64,000 bases of DNA from Gracilariopsis chorda (Eukaryota; Rhodophyta; Florideophyceae; Gracilariales; Gracilariaceae). The notes below the pieces were generated by a model, which was not told where the DNA came from, ran no database searches, and saw only the letters and a program-made list of their open reading frames with translations. Made by a program: the position numbers and the translations under genes. Where the stretch lies: the NCBI GenBank assembly GCA_003194525.1, contig NBIV01000133.1:1-64000 (forward strand). The letters run 5' to 3'. Shown here piece by piece: positions 31,532 through 42,762 of the stretch (position 1 is its first letter; every line of letters begins with the position of its first letter).

Positions 31532-33955
31532 ATGTCGGTGCCAAAGGGGCATGTACGCTCTGCTCTGCAATCTCGTCTTCTGGATGGCATGATTCGCAAG
31601 GTAAGAAGTCCTACTGAAAAATGGAAAATCCTAGTAGTCGATCGTGCTGCTCTGCGAATACTGGCCGCCGCTCTGGAAGTCAACAAACTGGTAGACGAGG
31701 GCATCACAATCGTTGAAATGCTCGACATGCGTAGACAGCCTTTGCCAAGAATCCCAGCCATCTACTTCATCACCCCGACTGCTGAAAGTGTTGAACAATT
31801 GGCACAGGAGGCTAGTACGCAGTACCAAAGCTTTCATTTATTTTTCACTGGCCGGCTACCGGACTTCTTAATGGATGTGCTGAGAAGAAACACGCAGATG
31901 TTACGGAAAGTGAAATCTCTAATGGAATTAGACACCCAGTTCCTTGCATTGGAATCACGCGTGTTTAGCCTAGATCGACCTGCAGCTTCTATGCCGCAAC
32001 TCTATGCCGAGGGCACGAAAGCCGCTCACGAGGAAATGACCGTCATTTCTGAACGTTTGACTGAGGCCTGCAAGGTACTTGCTCCGCGAGTGGATTGGTG
32101 CGTGCGCTGCGATGCGACTTCCAACCATAGCCGAACTGTTTCGTCACTGGTTAAAGAACAGCTGGAAACTGCCCGTTTGGAACGTAAAGTCAAGGATCAT
32201 GAGCAGAGCAAAAACGATGTCCATCGAAACAATAACGGACAAGAAGACGACCAAGAAGACGGGGACGAGATAACGAAAGCCACTTTGCTCATCGTAGATC
32301 GTGCAACGGATCTGGCTTCTCCGTTAATCCATGAATTCTCTTATCAAGCGATGGCACATGATCTCTTACAATTGGACTACCAGAAGCCAGGAGGCGCTCA
32401 TATTGAGATTCCAGACACAAATAACGCGTCCAAGACGAAAACCTTGCAGCTCGAAAACGAAGACAACGACAGTCTGTGGAATCAAATTCGCTTGGCGTTC
32501 ATCGAAGAAGCACTCGTTGAAGCTCATAAAACGTTTAAGAACTTCCTCGAAACTGACGCAGCATTTAAGATTCGCGGTAAAGATACAAGTGAGGTTGATA
32601 TCAAGGATATGGGTGCAGCTGTTCGAGCCCTTCCAGACTCTCAAAAGAGCGCGGACAAATATGCAATGCATATCCATGCTCTGAAAAGTTGTCTGAGTAC
32701 ATGCCATGAGCTCAACTTGAGCAAGCTAGCGGTGGCAGAGCAAGACTTGATAATTGGCAGGCATTCTGATGGGACCAAGATTCCACCTGATGAAATCGTT
32801 GAGAGCATTACCGAAATTCTTCGTAATGCTTCCATTCCAATTGACCATAGAGCACGTCTATTAATGTTAGCATTCGTTGTTCTGGAAGGGCTTCTCGGTC
32901 TTGGTGGAGAGAATTCTGCTTTGGCGTACTCGGCCACGTTTCGGTTGAAGTTGCAGCGAAGTGGGTTTGAGAACATATCCGACATTACTCCTCAAGTTGT
33001 ATCAGCGGTGAAAGGATTGCAAATGGTGCTCAGCACAGCGAAAACGGGCCTAGAAGCTTTCCAAGCAAAACAAAAACCACTTCTAGACGGAGAAGAAACG
33101 GTGGCGGCGAAACTAAAGCAGAAATATGCCAGGCGCCAAGCACGCAAGAACCTGAAAAAAGTGAACGCTGCCCGACGAAGAAGACATGGACTGGAAGAAG
33201 AAGGAAGTTTACACTATGATGTCGCGCGGTACCATCCACCTCTTCGAAGTGTTATGATGGATCTTGTTGATGATGAACTGAACAAGGAAGCGTTTCCTTT
33301 CATTGGAGCCGTGTCCGTCAATTCTATCATTGCTTCTGTTGGAAGAGTATCATTGGGCGACGATGATCGAACGTCTGGCGATTCGATTGAGTACCATGGG
33401 CGATTCGGCTCAGGGCATATTCGAGGACACTCTGCTGCTGTAGCGGGCATGTTCAAGGCCATAGCGAGAGTTGACTCTGATAAATCCGCAACATCCGATG
33501 AAGACGACGGAAGGTTCAGACTGGCAGAAAGAGGTCATCTGTACGTGATTTTCGTTATCGGCGGAATCTGTCATTCAGAGGTGCGATCCATGTACGAGGT
33601 ATGCCGCAAGCGTGAGGCAAATCTCGTTGTTGGGGGATCACATATGGTAACGCCAGAAACATTTACGAAAGTGCTAAGCGCCGTATCAGACCCCGTGGAA
33701 CGTATTCGCGTCATGCTTCCACCGCTACCCTTAGAATTGGCACAATCAAGGGCTGCAAGAGCAAGAACCATGGCTGCAGGTGCGGAGAAGAAGCCGCAAG
33801 CGTCGGTTGGTATCGCTGAAAGTGACGCAGATGAGACCCATGACAGTGAGGTGCACGATAACTCCTTTTCTGCAGAGCGCAATGAAGCGGAGGTAGAAGT
33901 AGTGACCAGCTACAAGAAGAGCAGACTTCGTCTTTTCGGTCGCAGAAAGAAGTGA
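31532..33955 (+). CDS. Sec1/Munc18 (SM) family syntaxin-binding protein
   Basis: 807 residues, single exon, ATG at 31532. SM proteins bind syntaxin SNAREs and promote vesicle docking and fusion. Diagnostic blocks: the N-terminal WKILVVDRAALRILAAA; FFTGRLPD and the following helices (residues about 100-125); the central LLIVDRATDLASPLIHEFSYQAMAHDLL (about 253-280), equivalent to the ILDRGFDP-SPLLHE block of Munc18/Sec1; and the C-terminal YVIFVIGGICHSEVRSMYEV then VVGGSHMVTP. The central region fits the plasma-membrane Sec1/STXBP1 branch better than Vps33 or Sly1, but I hold that loosely. A charged insert (about 230-250), a basic segment (about 530-560) and a 70-residue tail ending RRKK make it longer than the usual 600-700 residues. 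It converges with kynurenine monooxygenase, whose stop is 190 bp away. Confidence 0.88.
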   Translation: MSVPKGHVRSALQSRLLDGMIRKVRSPTEKWKILVVDRAALRILAAALEVNKLVDEGITIVEMLDMRRQPLPRIPAIYFITPTAESVEQLAQEASTQYQSFHLFFTGRLPDFLMDVLRRNTQMLRKVKSLMELDTQFLALESRVFSLDRPAASMPQLYAEGTKAAHEEMTVISERLTEACKVLAPRVDWCVRCDATSNHSRTVSSLVKEQLETARLERKVKDHEQSKNDVHRNNNGQEDDQEDGDEITKATLLIVDRATDLASPLIHEFSYQAMAHDLLQLDYQKPGGAHIEIPDTNNASKTKTLQLENEDNDSLWNQIRLAFIEEALVEAHKTFKNFLETDAAFKIRGKDTSEVDIKDMGAAVRALPDSQKSADKYAMHIHALKSCLSTCHELNLSKLAVAEQDLIIGRHSDGTKIPPDEIVESITEILRNASIPIDHRARLLMLAFVVLEGLLGLGGENSALAYSATFRLKLQRSGFENISDITPQVVSAVKGLQMVLSTAKTGLEAFQAKQKPLLDGEETVAAKLKQKYARRQARKNLKKVNAARRRRHGLEEEGSLHYDVARYHPPLRSVMMDLVDDELNKEAFPFIGAVSVNSIIASVGRVSLGDDDRTSGDSIEYHGRFGSGHIRGHSAAVAGMFKAIARVDSDKSATSDEDDGRFRLAERGHLYVIFVIGGICHSEVRSMYEVCRKREANLVVGGSHMVTPETFTKVLSAVSDPVERIRVMLPPLPLELAQSRAARARTMAAGAEKKPQASVGIAESDADETHDSEVHDNSFSAERNEAEVEVVTSYKKSRLRLFGRRKK

Positions 33956-34142
33956 TCTCCCCTGTTGTCGACGTTTAAAGCAAGACTTGGAGTTTTCGCC
34001 TCCCTAACCCTGCTAACCATTGTTCTTGTAGAGGACGTAACAAGACTGATTGGTAGACTGATGGATAGCATCATCAGTCACTCTCGCCCGTTCGCCAAGA
34101 GGCAGTAAAGTCAATCGCTAATTCATGACTAATAACAACTTC

Positions 34143-35522
34143 TTATTGGGATGGTCTGCTCAGCGCCGCTCGACATATTGCCACTCCAGAAGCCGTAAGA
34201 AAGAGCAAACCAGTAAACATCACGCACTGTTCAATCTTTCGATCTTGCCATTTAGCGCGAAGTACGGCCTGTCTGTAGGGAATGTTGGAGAATGAGACCA
34301 TGGAGTACAATGGTAAAAATGTGCGGGGAAACAATCGATTTGCCACAATTTCCAGCCGGCGACGAAGTACAGCAAGCGGTCGCGCTGACTTCGTGGACAT
34401 ATCTTCATAGTGCTCTATTGCTAAGTCAGCAATCGTATCGACATTCGGTTTTCTTGCACGTGCATAGTCGGACAGAACAGCGGACATGTCGTGCCAATCG
34501 TGCCCCTCAATGGCTTCAGCTAAGAGACGACAGTCTTCAAACGCAGCGTTACACCCTTGACCATAGAATGGAACAATAGCATGTGCCGCATCCCCAACCA
34601 GAACAGCATTGCCGATGTAGTTAAATGGATTACATCTGACGGTGATAAGCGATGGAGCAGGGTTGTTGATAAAGTCTGTAACGAGAGAAGGCAGCAAGTC
34701 AACAGCATCCGGGAAGTTGGTTTTGAAGAACTGCTTGATTGCAGCAGGCGTTGAAAGTTTATCCATCTCTGACTTGTCCATAAACAGAGTACAGGTGAAA
34801 GATTTTTCATCGTTTGGGAGCGCAATGAGCATGAAGCGATGGCGCGGCCAAATATGCAGGAATTCAGGGGGGAAGACTGACTGCTCAGACGTTGCTGCGT
34901 TGACCATGGTGAGTTCTTTGTATGCAGCGGGAACATATGACTGCGAATACTCAAACCGATCCATTCTTGCCATAGCCGCACGAACGCGAGAAAATGAACC
35001 GTCTGCTCCGACAATTAGGTCTGAGGTAACGTACAAGTCGGCTTCTTCACCATCAATGACTTCAGTTCGGAGGAAGCAGACACGACGATCTTCAAGGTCA
35101 ACATTGGTGCACATGTGACCAAAATGAATCTGAATCAATTGGCGCTTCTCACATTCATCTAGCAAGATCTTGCACAGTGTACGTCGTGAAACAGACAACA
35201 AGTGCTGGTGCTTCTGACCGTAGGGGTGGAACTGCAGGCGGCCACCCACAGGGTGAATGCATCGGCCGTGCATAGGAACGGCATGCTGGACAATCTTTTC
35301 TGCGACGCCAGCACGCTTGAGGGCTGTGAGCCCGCGCGTAGACAAAGCAAGATTGATGGACCTTTGGCGGTCTTTGCTGCCCTGGGACTTTCGCAAGTCT
35401 GAGCGAGAGTCGTACAGATCAACTTGACAACCTAGCGCAGAAAGCAGAAGAGCGAGAAGACATCCTGCGGGGCCTGCCCCAACAATTGTCACATGGGGGA
35501 CCTTTTCTGCTGAATGACGCAT
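34143..35522 (-). CDS. KMO: Kynurenine 3-monooxygenase
   Basis: 459 residues from ATG at 35522. It hydroxylates kynurenine to 3-hydroxykynurenine with NADPH, O2 and FAD, in tryptophan breakdown and NAD synthesis from tryptophan. FAD motifs: GAGPAGCLLALLL (residues about 14-27), LIVGADGSFSRVR (about 170) and GNAVLVGDAAHAIVPFYGQG (about 310-330), the last being typical of KMO. The substrate-site block RSINLALSTRG follows the first motif. A hydrophobic C-terminal segment (MFTGLLFLTASGVAIC) fits the membrane anchor of eukaryotic KMO, which sits on the mitochondrial outer membrane. The frame is open further upstream, but homology begins at this Met. It is divergent from eRF1. Confidence 0.93.
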   Translation of the reverse strand: MRHSAEKVPHVTIVGAGPAGCLLALLLSALGCQVDLYDSRSDLRKSQGSKDRQRSINLALSTRGLTALKRAGVAEKIVQHAVPMHGRCIHPVGGRLQFHPYGQKHQHLLSVSRRTLCKILLDECEKRQLIQIHFGHMCTNVDLEDRRVCFLRTEVIDGEEADLYVTSDLIVGADGSFSRVRAAMARMDRFEYSQSYVPAAYKELTMVNAATSEQSVFPPEFLHIWPRHRFMLIALPNDEKSFTCTLFMDKSEMDKLSTPAAIKQFFKTNFPDAVDLLPSLVTDFINNPAPSLITVRCNPFNYIGNAVLVGDAAHAIVPFYGQGCNAAFEDCRLLAEAIEGHDWHDMSAVLSDYARARKPNVDTIADLAIEHYEDMSTKSARPLAVLRRRLEIVANRLFPRTFLPLYSMVSFSNIPYRQAVLRAKWQDRKIEQCVMFTGLLFLTASGVAICRAALSRPSQ

Positions 35523-36447
35523 TATGGCGCAGAAGACTCTCTGTGTGCTGCCTGAAAGCTTTATGAAAGATGTGAAAGTCTGCTGACTATTTCCGCTCAA
35601 GTGGGATGCTCTGGGAAGCACTAAGAAGACTCGGGAGGAGTCGCTCGCAATGGGGTCATCCCATGATCTACTGGCAATGCACCCGAGAATCTTCACACCT
35701 TTCGTAGCTCTCCATCTCTGTGGCGTTGACGAAAACTCTATCACTGTGGACATACGTATGATCCAAACAGAAGCACTATATTCAATTGTAAGAGCAAACG
35801 GAGGTGCGCCTGCAGGGAACGTGGACCGGAAATGGACCTTCGTGCGGCCCAATGGGATCAGGAAAAAGCAGAGCCGGAGGCTACTCGGATCAGTCTGAGG
35901 AGAGGATACACCTGGATGCCAATTATTGGATGCTTTGGCTTTACGAACAACCAGGCACGTTAGAACGGCATCGCTGGTGCCCATGCAGGGACGAGTGAAG
36001 TGTGACGTTTCTTACACGTGTCACATCTGCCGTATTCCCGGCTCAGACTGCGGGACCTGCTGGGCCGCGCTGCGCTTCGCTACGCAAGCCCTGCAGGCCT
36101 GCCCCGGTGCCATTGGAGTGCCCCTGCGACAGCGTTACCTCGTACAGTGCGTAAAATGGTTGCACACACAGGTGCTGGTCGCCTCCGTTGACACATCGTG
36201 GGGGGTTGCGTGCAATGTAGTAGCCTTCCTAGCTTCTGTGCGAATGGTGCCGCCGTCGAAATGTCCCACGGTCCCTGCCTCCTGCTAAACGCCCTCGCGC
36301 CTGCTCATCTTCCAGCCTCTACCTTCATTTCCAGGCTTCCACTCGCCTGTCAACAACCCCGACGCTACTGCTCTTATCCCAGCCACATTCTACCCCCCCC
36401 CCCGCCCGTCGCGGGTTCCACATCCCTTTCACCACCACTCACCCAAA
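35523..36447. other. Divergent KMO/eRF1 intergenic region
   Basis: 925 bp between two divergent genes. No further gene seen. A run of cytosines (about 36397-36407) and a pyrimidine-rich stretch lie just upstream of the eRF1 ATG. Confidence 0.4.
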
Positions 36448-37773
36448 ATGGGAGAGAAGGACAAAGCTCAGGACGACGACGGCGACCGCGCCGTTCAAGT
36501 ATGGAAGATCAAGAAACTCATCAAGGCGTTGGAGCAGGCTCGTGGAAACGGAACGAGCATGATCTCGCTCATCATTCCCCCGCGAGACCAGACAAGCCGC
36601 GTCAACAGAATGCTCAGCGATGAGTACGGTACAGCCTCTAACATCAAGTCGCGCGTCAATCGCCAATCCGTTTTGAGTGCTATCACATCCACACAACAAC
36701 GTCTCAAACTCTACCCGAAAGTCCCCACGAATGGGCTTGTCATTTATTGCGGAACTATCATGAACGATCAAAACAAGGAACGTGAAGTCTTGGTTGATTT
36801 TGAGCCGTTCAAGCCCATTAACACTTCCCTTTATCTTTGCGACAACAAGTTTCATACCGAGGCACTGGCCAGTCTTCTCGAGTCTGATGAAAAGTTCGGT
36901 TTCATAGTCATGGACGGCAACGGCGCGCTCTTCGGGCTGCTCACCGGAAACACACGAACCGTTTTACACAAGTTCTCCGTGGATCTCCCAAAGAAGCACG
37001 GACGAGGTGGTCAATCCGCTCTACGATTTGCGCGTCTTCGATTAGAAAAGCGTCATAACTTTGTCCGCAAAGTCGCCGAAATCGCCGTGACTCAATTCAT
37101 TCCCGACGGCCAAAAGGTGAACGTTACGGGACTTATTCTTGCCGGATCTGCTGATTTCAAAACAGACTTGTACAACTCCGAGCTGTTCGATCAGAGATTA
37201 AAGGCCAAAGTGCTCAAAACTGTCGATGTCAGCTATGGTGGTGAAAACGGTTTCAATCAAGCAATTGATTTGGCTGCCGAAACCCTTGGCAATGTTAAGT
37301 TTATCCAAGAGAAGAAACTTGTTCAAAGGTACTTTGATGAAATATCTAAGGACACTAACAAGCACTGCAATGGTGTGGTAGATACCATGAGAGCTTTGGA
37401 GCAAGGTGCTGTTGAAATTCTGATATTGTGGGAGAACATGGATCACACAAGAGTAGAACTGGAGAATCCGCAAACAGGAGAGAAGATTGTTAAGATTCTT
37501 AGCTCCGAACAAATGCAGGATATGTCCAACTTTGTGGATAAGGAAACTGGAGTTGAGTTGGAAACAAGAGATCAGGAGCCTTTCGTCGATTGGATGGCGG
37601 CAAACTACAAGGAATATGGTACCCAGCTGGAGTTTATTACAGATAGGTCACAGGAAGGTGCTCAATTCGTTCAGGGTTTTGGAGGGATTGGAGGTATTAT
37701 GCGATATGAAGTTAACTTTGAGGTATATGACGAGCCTGACGAAGACGAAGATTGGGAGGATCTGCTGGGTTAA
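36448..37773 (+). CDS. ETF1: Eukaryotic peptide chain release factor 1 (eRF1)
   Basis: 441 residues, single exon, standard length for eRF1. It recognises all three stop codons in the ribosomal A site and triggers peptide release with eRF3. Visible hallmarks: TASNIKS (residues about 64-70) and YLCDNKF (about 130-136), both parts of the stop-codon reading site; [19 protein letters not shown] (about 190-208) with the GGQ that contacts the peptidyl transferase centre; an acidic C-terminus ([14 protein letters not shown]) for eRF3 binding. ATG 36448 matches the usual N-terminus. It converges with PHF5A, whose stop is 180 bp downstream. Confidence 0.97.
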   Translation: MGEKDKAQDDDGDRAVQVWKIKKLIKALEQARGNGTSMISLIIPPRDQTSRVNRMLSDEYGTASNIKSRVNRQSVLSAITSTQQRLKLYPKVPTNGLVIYCGTIMNDQNKEREVLVDFEPFKPINTSLYLCDNKFHTEALASLLESDEKFGFIVMDGNGALFGLLTGNTRTVLHKFSVDLPKKHGRGGQSALRFARLRLEKRHNFVRKVAEIAVTQFIPDGQKVNVTGLILAGSADFKTDLYNSELFDQRLKAKVLKTVDVSYGGENGFNQAIDLAAETLGNVKFIQEKKLVQRYFDEISKDTNKHCNGVVDTMRALEQGAVEILILWENMDHTRVELENPQTGEKIVKILSSEQMQDMSNFVDKETGVELETRDQEPFVDWMAANYKEYGTQLEFITDRSQEGAQFVQGFGGIGGIMRYEVNFEVYDEPDEDEDWEDLLG

Positions 37774-37952
37774 GCGTTTGACCACATCAGGTGCACCCTT
37801 GAGAACCCAGGAGTCAGTCGGGCGACGCATTTCGATGACACGTGAAGCTCTATGCGTGTGTAGTCCTTTCGTAGACTTGCTGACCGTGTAACATGTTTCA
37901 GAAAGATTGTGGCGGGATGTAACTTGGCATGTTATGGTCTGTCCACAGTCCG

Positions 37953-38378
37953 CTATCTTTTGTACTTCTTCTTCTCGTATACCAAATCTATCTTAGCGGT
38001 TCCGACGTTAACAATTTTTGGACATCCGTCTCGATCTTTCTCTAGAATTGTGCACTCTATGCAATAGTATGCATCAGCAACACCCTGGTTCCCACAGACG
38101 ATGCACTTTCCCTACGTTTGTTTGTTAGTTCATCAAAGGCTCAGCGTTAGTCTTTTTTAGACGTTTGTTACATGTACAGTCTTAAATGGAGTTGGGAAAA
38201 AGGCTTCACGTACTTGAAACGAGCCGTAATTGCATTCATCACAAATGCGTGCTGGTGTTGTTTGAGAAACCAATGAATCACATATAACACATTTTCCTTC
38301 ACATCGTTCACAAAGACGTCCGGTTACGATGCCCGGCTGCTTACGACACATCACGAGATCGGGGTGGTGCCTTGACAT
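37953..38378 (-). CDS. PHF5A: PHF5A / Rds3, SF3b subunit of U2 snRNP (two exons)
   Basis: 107 residues from two exons: 38378-38214 and 38111-37953, separated by a 102 bp intron (starts GTACGTG, ends CGTAG, with CTAAC about 18 nt before the end). The protein begins [14 protein letters not shown] and carries the full set of CxxC pairs ([25 protein letters not shown], then GKCIVCG and YYCIECT) forming three zinc sites in a knot. It ends [12 protein letters not shown]...KKYKR as in PHF5A. It is part of SF3b, which recognises the intron branch site together with SF3B1. The splice junction restores the expected sequence exactly. Confidence 0.96.
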
Positions 38379-39118
38379 TCTGAGAGGGCCTTTTGTCACA
38401 CGTCGTTAACCTCTGCGAAGCGAAAGCGCCTTGTTCTGAGGTATAGCACGATGAATATGGGGCACGGAATCCAGGAAAACTTGTGTCCTTGAAGCAGTTT
38501 GTCAGCACGCGTGCTGTTCGTCTCCCAAGACTTCCTGACGTTTGACGGCGACTTTGGACTTTCAAGATCATCATGCGCGATCATCTGTGGAGAGATTTAT
38601 GTCTATCAGTTGGTAGAAATAAATAATACCCAAAAAAGTTCCAGAGTAAAATCGTACAGTACGAGCAGCCGTGACACAACCCCGCATGCCGACTCTTTCC
38701 GTCCTGCAACGGTTTATGTTCTAGAGCATTGCTAGGATACATAGCTTCCTTACGAACTCTCAGCGCTTGTAACTGGGAAACCAGTGCGGATCCGAAATAG
38801 GATATCTGCGGCAACGCTCGTCAGACTTTTATGAGCTTGTAGCATGATGATATCCAATCATTGTGCAATGGTGTTCAAAAATGTCTTCTGATATCGTTCC
38901 TACGTAAACGCCACTGCAATCAAGACGTACAAGCGGTACCGTCGTAACGGTACTCACATGTCATAGCCGAGAAACGCAGCCTCAAGAACTATATCTTCGC
39001 AATTGAGTATATCCATTCTGCAAACTTTCTTTGACAGCTGTGGATGTGTTTGGTCAACTGTCAGGGGTGCCGCTGATATCTCCCTACAATTCCAGACTGA
39101 TAGGCTTATTAGAACAAG
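38379..39118. other. Divergent PHF5A/XPG intergenic region
   Basis: 740 bp between divergent genes. Short ORFs on either strand show no recognisable features. Nothing else seen. Confidence 0.4.
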
Positions 39119-42100
39119 ATGGGAGTTCATGGCCTGTGGGAACTATTAGCACCAGTTGGACATCGAGTTAGTAACGAAAACGTTCGCAACAAGATTCTAG
39201 CCGTGGATGTCTCAATTTGGCTTACGCAGTTCGTTATAGCCATGCGAGACCCCGAAGGTGCCAAAGTCAGAAACTCTCATCTGTTGGGTGTCTTTCGTAG
39301 ATGTATTAAGCTTCTATTTCTTTCTGTGAAACCAGTCCTCATTTTCGATGGAGCTACTCCTGCCATAAAACGAAGGACATTAGCATCGAGACGAGCACAG
39401 AGAGAAAAGCATGAAGCCAAAGTTCGCAGGTTGGCAGAGAAAATTTTAGTGACCCACATTAAGAAACATGCTGTAGGACGGGCAATTGCTGGCAAGAAAA
39501 GAACAGGTATCGAGAATACTACGAGAAAGGCTCCTGAGGAACTTGACAATCAACCGCATGAACAAAATGTGCAAGCAGGTGTGGAGATGGCTCAAACTCG
39601 CACCAATGAAACTACGCCTTCAATTGTTGAGGAAGACGAGATCCAACCTATATATTCATCAAGAAATGATCCAGCTAAATCACAGAAGAAGTTTGGTGTT
39701 TCCGCATCAGTCGTTAAGAGTGCTGAACAAAATCAAAGTGTATCAGGTGGTGACGTTGCCGGTGGAGCAACAAGTGATCTTGATCTGGATGATAAATCGG
39801 AAGACGGCTACATTGTATTGCCCAAGGACTTGCAGGATATTGACCATGAAGCACTAGTTGATCTACCTGCTCATGTGCAGTCTGAGATCTTTAAGCAAGT
39901 CAAACATGAGCAACGACTGCGTCATAGAGAAGACATGATACGCCAACAAAACAATCCCACGGAGTTTTCTAAAACTCAAATCGAAGGTTTCTTACGCCGC
40001 ACTGCCCTTAATAGAAAGATTTCAAGCGTTCGCAACGTTCTCAATGAGAATTCTGGTGTGAATAATCGAATCGCCTCGGATAGCAGACGACAATTCGTTC
40101 TTGAAGAGAAAGAGGAACCCAATAACACAAAGCATGACTTGGGATTCAGCGATTCAGACGACGATATCATAAATTCTTCTTCCGCGAGAAATAGTTCAAA
40201 CAAGGATCCGAGAGATATCATGTCCCGGATTCGTGCTGCAAACGAGGATACTCTTGTCTCAAAGAGAATGGCGTCGCATAATGCTCTTAAAGAAAAGCAG
40301 AAGCAAAAGGAGTCGAAGTCAGGTGTCGGTTGGGCATCCAAAGTTCTATCTCGCCATGGAGGCCTTAATTTAAGTGCTATTCTACCAGGAACAGGAGCTT
40401 ATAACAAAGATGGCCTTAGTCATTCATCTGAGGAATGTGAAGAAGTAGGCGATAAGTACGATGAAGCAGATGATCAGCTTCAGACACGAGAGGTGTTGCG
40501 AAAAGAGTCTGTGTCTCAGGCGAGAGAAGGAGCGATGAAAAGCAGCGAAAATGAAAGCGACAGTGATGACATAGAATGGGAAGATGGCGCTGTCCAGTCC
40601 GACCCCGAAGGTTCCGAGCGGGACTTCCAGCTTTCATTGTCCGATAGGATACAAGAGAGGAGAGAGTTGGCCGAAAAGCCATTCAAGAATGTTTCAGCTG
40701 CGAGTGTGATCCACTCCAAACCTTACATGAAATCAACGATCGAAGAGAGACCTTCACCCGTCAATCTCCACACCCTGTCCAAAGAAGACGTACTAGTTAG
40801 AAAAGAACGTGATCGAAGCGAGCGGAGAAGAAATCACAGCAGTCTTTTGGAAGAACCCCGGACGAAACAAACAGTCGAATCCACGGACGGTCATTCATCT
40901 CAGTTCCTTCACCGAGCCAGTATGGAACCCATTAGACCCAATTCTTCTCTCCCTACGATGACTAGAGCGCCGACTAGAGTACCTTCGGAGAATATATTAC
41001 CAGAGCACGAAACAGCTCTCTTGCATAGCTCCAGGGATGATGTACGTGATTTCGAAGAAAAGGTTCCAAAGGAAAACGCAAAGGAAGGGAATGACACCGA
41101 ATTAACCGGAGATTCACTCATTTCGGATCCGAGGAGGAAAACAGCCACAGGGGTTACTCCAGCAAAAGAAAATGAACCTAGAACTTCAACAAGTAACCAT
41201 GTTTTCGGTCCTACAACCGATTCCATCGGAAAGGATATGATAAGTACAGAGCTTGCGTCCTCAAGGAAAACTCGAGCTGATGAAGAGGAAGAGCGTGATA
41301 TAGAACTCGCCATCGCTCTTTCTAGAGCGGAAAATGATCAAACACAAACGGTGACAAAAAGCACAGATCGTGGTTACCAAGATATTGTAGAACGCGAAAG
41401 AGGTCCACTTGGCAACGAAGTACTAGAACCCCACACTCTGAGCGCCAGAGAACAATCCGAAGTTGATCTGGAGGCCGACAACGAGGAATCAAGGGACAAT
41501 GTAATCGATCTTTCAGAGCAATCGGACATCAATGAAACTACGAACAAGAAGAAAGTAGTTAATTCACAAGAACATGTAGCCCAGAAGTCACGCAGAGAAA
41601 TGTCACTTGAAGAAATGGAGAGCTTACATGCGGAACTCGAAGCAGAGACTCAGCAGATTAGGAAGCAGCAGATGAGTCACATCGGTGCGACTGAGCGAAT
41701 TTCGGATGAAATGTGTTCGGAAACGCGAGACTTGCTGAAACTCTTTGGGATCCCTTATCTTGAAGCTCCAATGGAAGCAGAGGCCCAGTGTGCATTCTTG
41801 AATATCGCAAGGATTGTTGATGGAATAATAACAGAAGATTCCGACGCATTTTTGTTCGGAGCCCATACAGTTTACAGGAAGCTATTTGCCGATGGTAGAT
41901 TTGCTGAGGTCTATGAAGCGAAAGATATTAAATCAAGCCTGGGACTAGATCGTAAACACCTGATACGGTTAGCCTACCTGCTAGGCTCTGATTACACTCC
42001 TGGAGTTCGTGGGGTAGGTATAGTGAATGCAATGGAAATACTGGAAGCTTTTCCGGGAATCAATGGCTTAAACGAATTCCTTGAGTGGACACAGAAAGTC

Positions 42101-42682
42101 ACGATTCTTGACAAAGAACCAGATGAATCTGTAATGACCGGGACATCGGAGGATGCCGTAAGGCGACGCTTTTGTTGGAAACATAGAAACATGAAAAGGA
42201 ACTGGGAGATACGAGACGGCTTTCCGAATCCAGTCGTATCTGAAGCATATTTGAAACCGACAGTAGACGAGAGCAAAGGTCGTTTTACATGGAGACCAAT
42301 CGATTTCGACGGTCTGGCAAAGTTTTGTTGGGAAAAGTTTGGATGGGAACAGAGTTCTTTCGAAAGCGCGGTAGGTCCTCTAAAAACGCAGCTACGCTTG
42401 AGGCGCGGTGTACAACAAACAAGGATAGATGAATTTTTCAAGCCTCACAGGTTCGCCAAAATCCGTTCCGAACGTTTGCAACAAGCAGTTAAAGGGATAG
42501 CGGGGGAGCAAGCAGAAGAACTCATGGCAACATTTGCGCGCCGAGTGAAGCGTCGGAGGACAAGAGCAATGACTTATCAACCCTCCTCTGACTTTACGGT
42601 TGAAGAGGAGGAACAAATGCTGAAGTTACTAGAGAAAGCGGATAGCAATACTGGGATAAAGAAACGAAGAAATGAGAAATAA
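39119..42682 (+). CDS. ERCC5: XPG/Rad2 (ERCC5) nucleotide-excision-repair endonuclease
   Basis: 1187 residues, single exon, close to the length of animal XPG. It makes the 3' incision in nucleotide excision repair. The N-nuclease domain (residues 1-100) begins MGVHGLWELLAPVG and includes KILAVDVSIW and LIFDGATPAIKRRTL. It is followed by a long charged spacer of about 750 residues, the length that separates XPG/Rad2 from FEN1 and EXO1. A ubiquitin-interacting motif lies near 720 (ERDIELAIALSRAE). The I-nuclease domain (about 870-970) has PYLEAPMEAEAQCAFL, ITEDSDAFLFG and the helix-hairpin-helix LGSDYTPGVRGVG. A PCNA-binding box, QTRIDEFF, lies near 1100, followed by a basic tail. It converges with MCM6, the two stops being 80 bp apart. 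Confidence 0.93.
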   Translation: MGVHGLWELLAPVGHRVSNENVRNKILAVDVSIWLTQFVIAMRDPEGAKVRNSHLLGVFRRCIKLLFLSVKPVLIFDGATPAIKRRTLASRRAQREKHEAKVRRLAEKILVTHIKKHAVGRAIAGKKRTGIENTTRKAPEELDNQPHEQNVQAGVEMAQTRTNETTPSIVEEDEIQPIYSSRNDPAKSQKKFGVSASVVKSAEQNQSVSGGDVAGGATSDLDLDDKSEDGYIVLPKDLQDIDHEALVDLPAHVQSEIFKQVKHEQRLRHREDMIRQQNNPTEFSKTQIEGFLRRTALNRKISSVRNVLNENSGVNNRIASDSRRQFVLEEKEEPNNTKHDLGFSDSDDDIINSSSARNSSNKDPRDIMSRIRAANEDTLVSKRMASHNALKEKQKQKESKSGVGWASKVLSRHGGLNLSAILPGTGAYNKDGLSHSSEECEEVGDKYDEADDQLQTREVLRKESVSQAREGAMKSSENESDSDDIEWEDGAVQSDPEGSERDFQLSLSDRIQERRELAEKPFKNVSAASVIHSKPYMKSTIEERPSPVNLHTLSKEDVLVRKERDRSERRRNHSSLLEEPRTKQTVESTDGHSSQFLHRASMEPIRPNSSLPTMTRAPTRVPSENILPEHETALLHSSRDDVRDFEEKVPKENAKEGNDTELTGDSLISDPRRKTATGVTPAKENEPRTSTSNHVFGPTTDSIGKDMISTELASSRKTRADEEEERDIELAIALSRAENDQTQTVTKSTDRGYQDIVERERGPLGNEVLEPHTLSAREQSEVDLEADNEESRDNVIDLSEQSDINETTNKKKVVNSQEHVAQKSRREMSLEEMESLHAELEAETQQIRKQQMSHIGATERISDEMCSETRDLLKLFGIPYLEAPMEAEAQCAFLNIARIVDGIITEDSDAFLFGAHTVYRKLFADGRFAEVYEAKDIKSSLGLDRKHLIRLAYLLGSDYTPGVRGVGIVNAMEILEAFPGINGLNEFLEWTQKVTILDKEPDESVMTGTSEDAVRRRFCWKHRNMKRNWEIRDGFPNPVVSEAYLKPTVDESKGRFTWRPIDFDGLAKFCWEKFGWEQSSFESAVGPLKTQLRLRRGVQQTRIDEFFKPHRFAKIRSERLQQAVKGIAGEQAEELMATFARRVKRRRTRAMTYQPSSDFTVEEEEQMLKLLEKADSNTGIKKRRNEK

Positions 42683-42762
42683 ACTCATTCCTTCCGTGAC
42701 CTAACTTGTTCACGTTTTCACGACAGGAACAGGTAGCCTTTACGTTCTCAGCTACTTCATAT

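Noticed and set aside
35523..35984. N-terminal extension of kynurenine monooxygenase to 35984
   Set aside because: The extension has no homology-like character. The FAD-binding N-terminus begins directly at the ATG at 35522.
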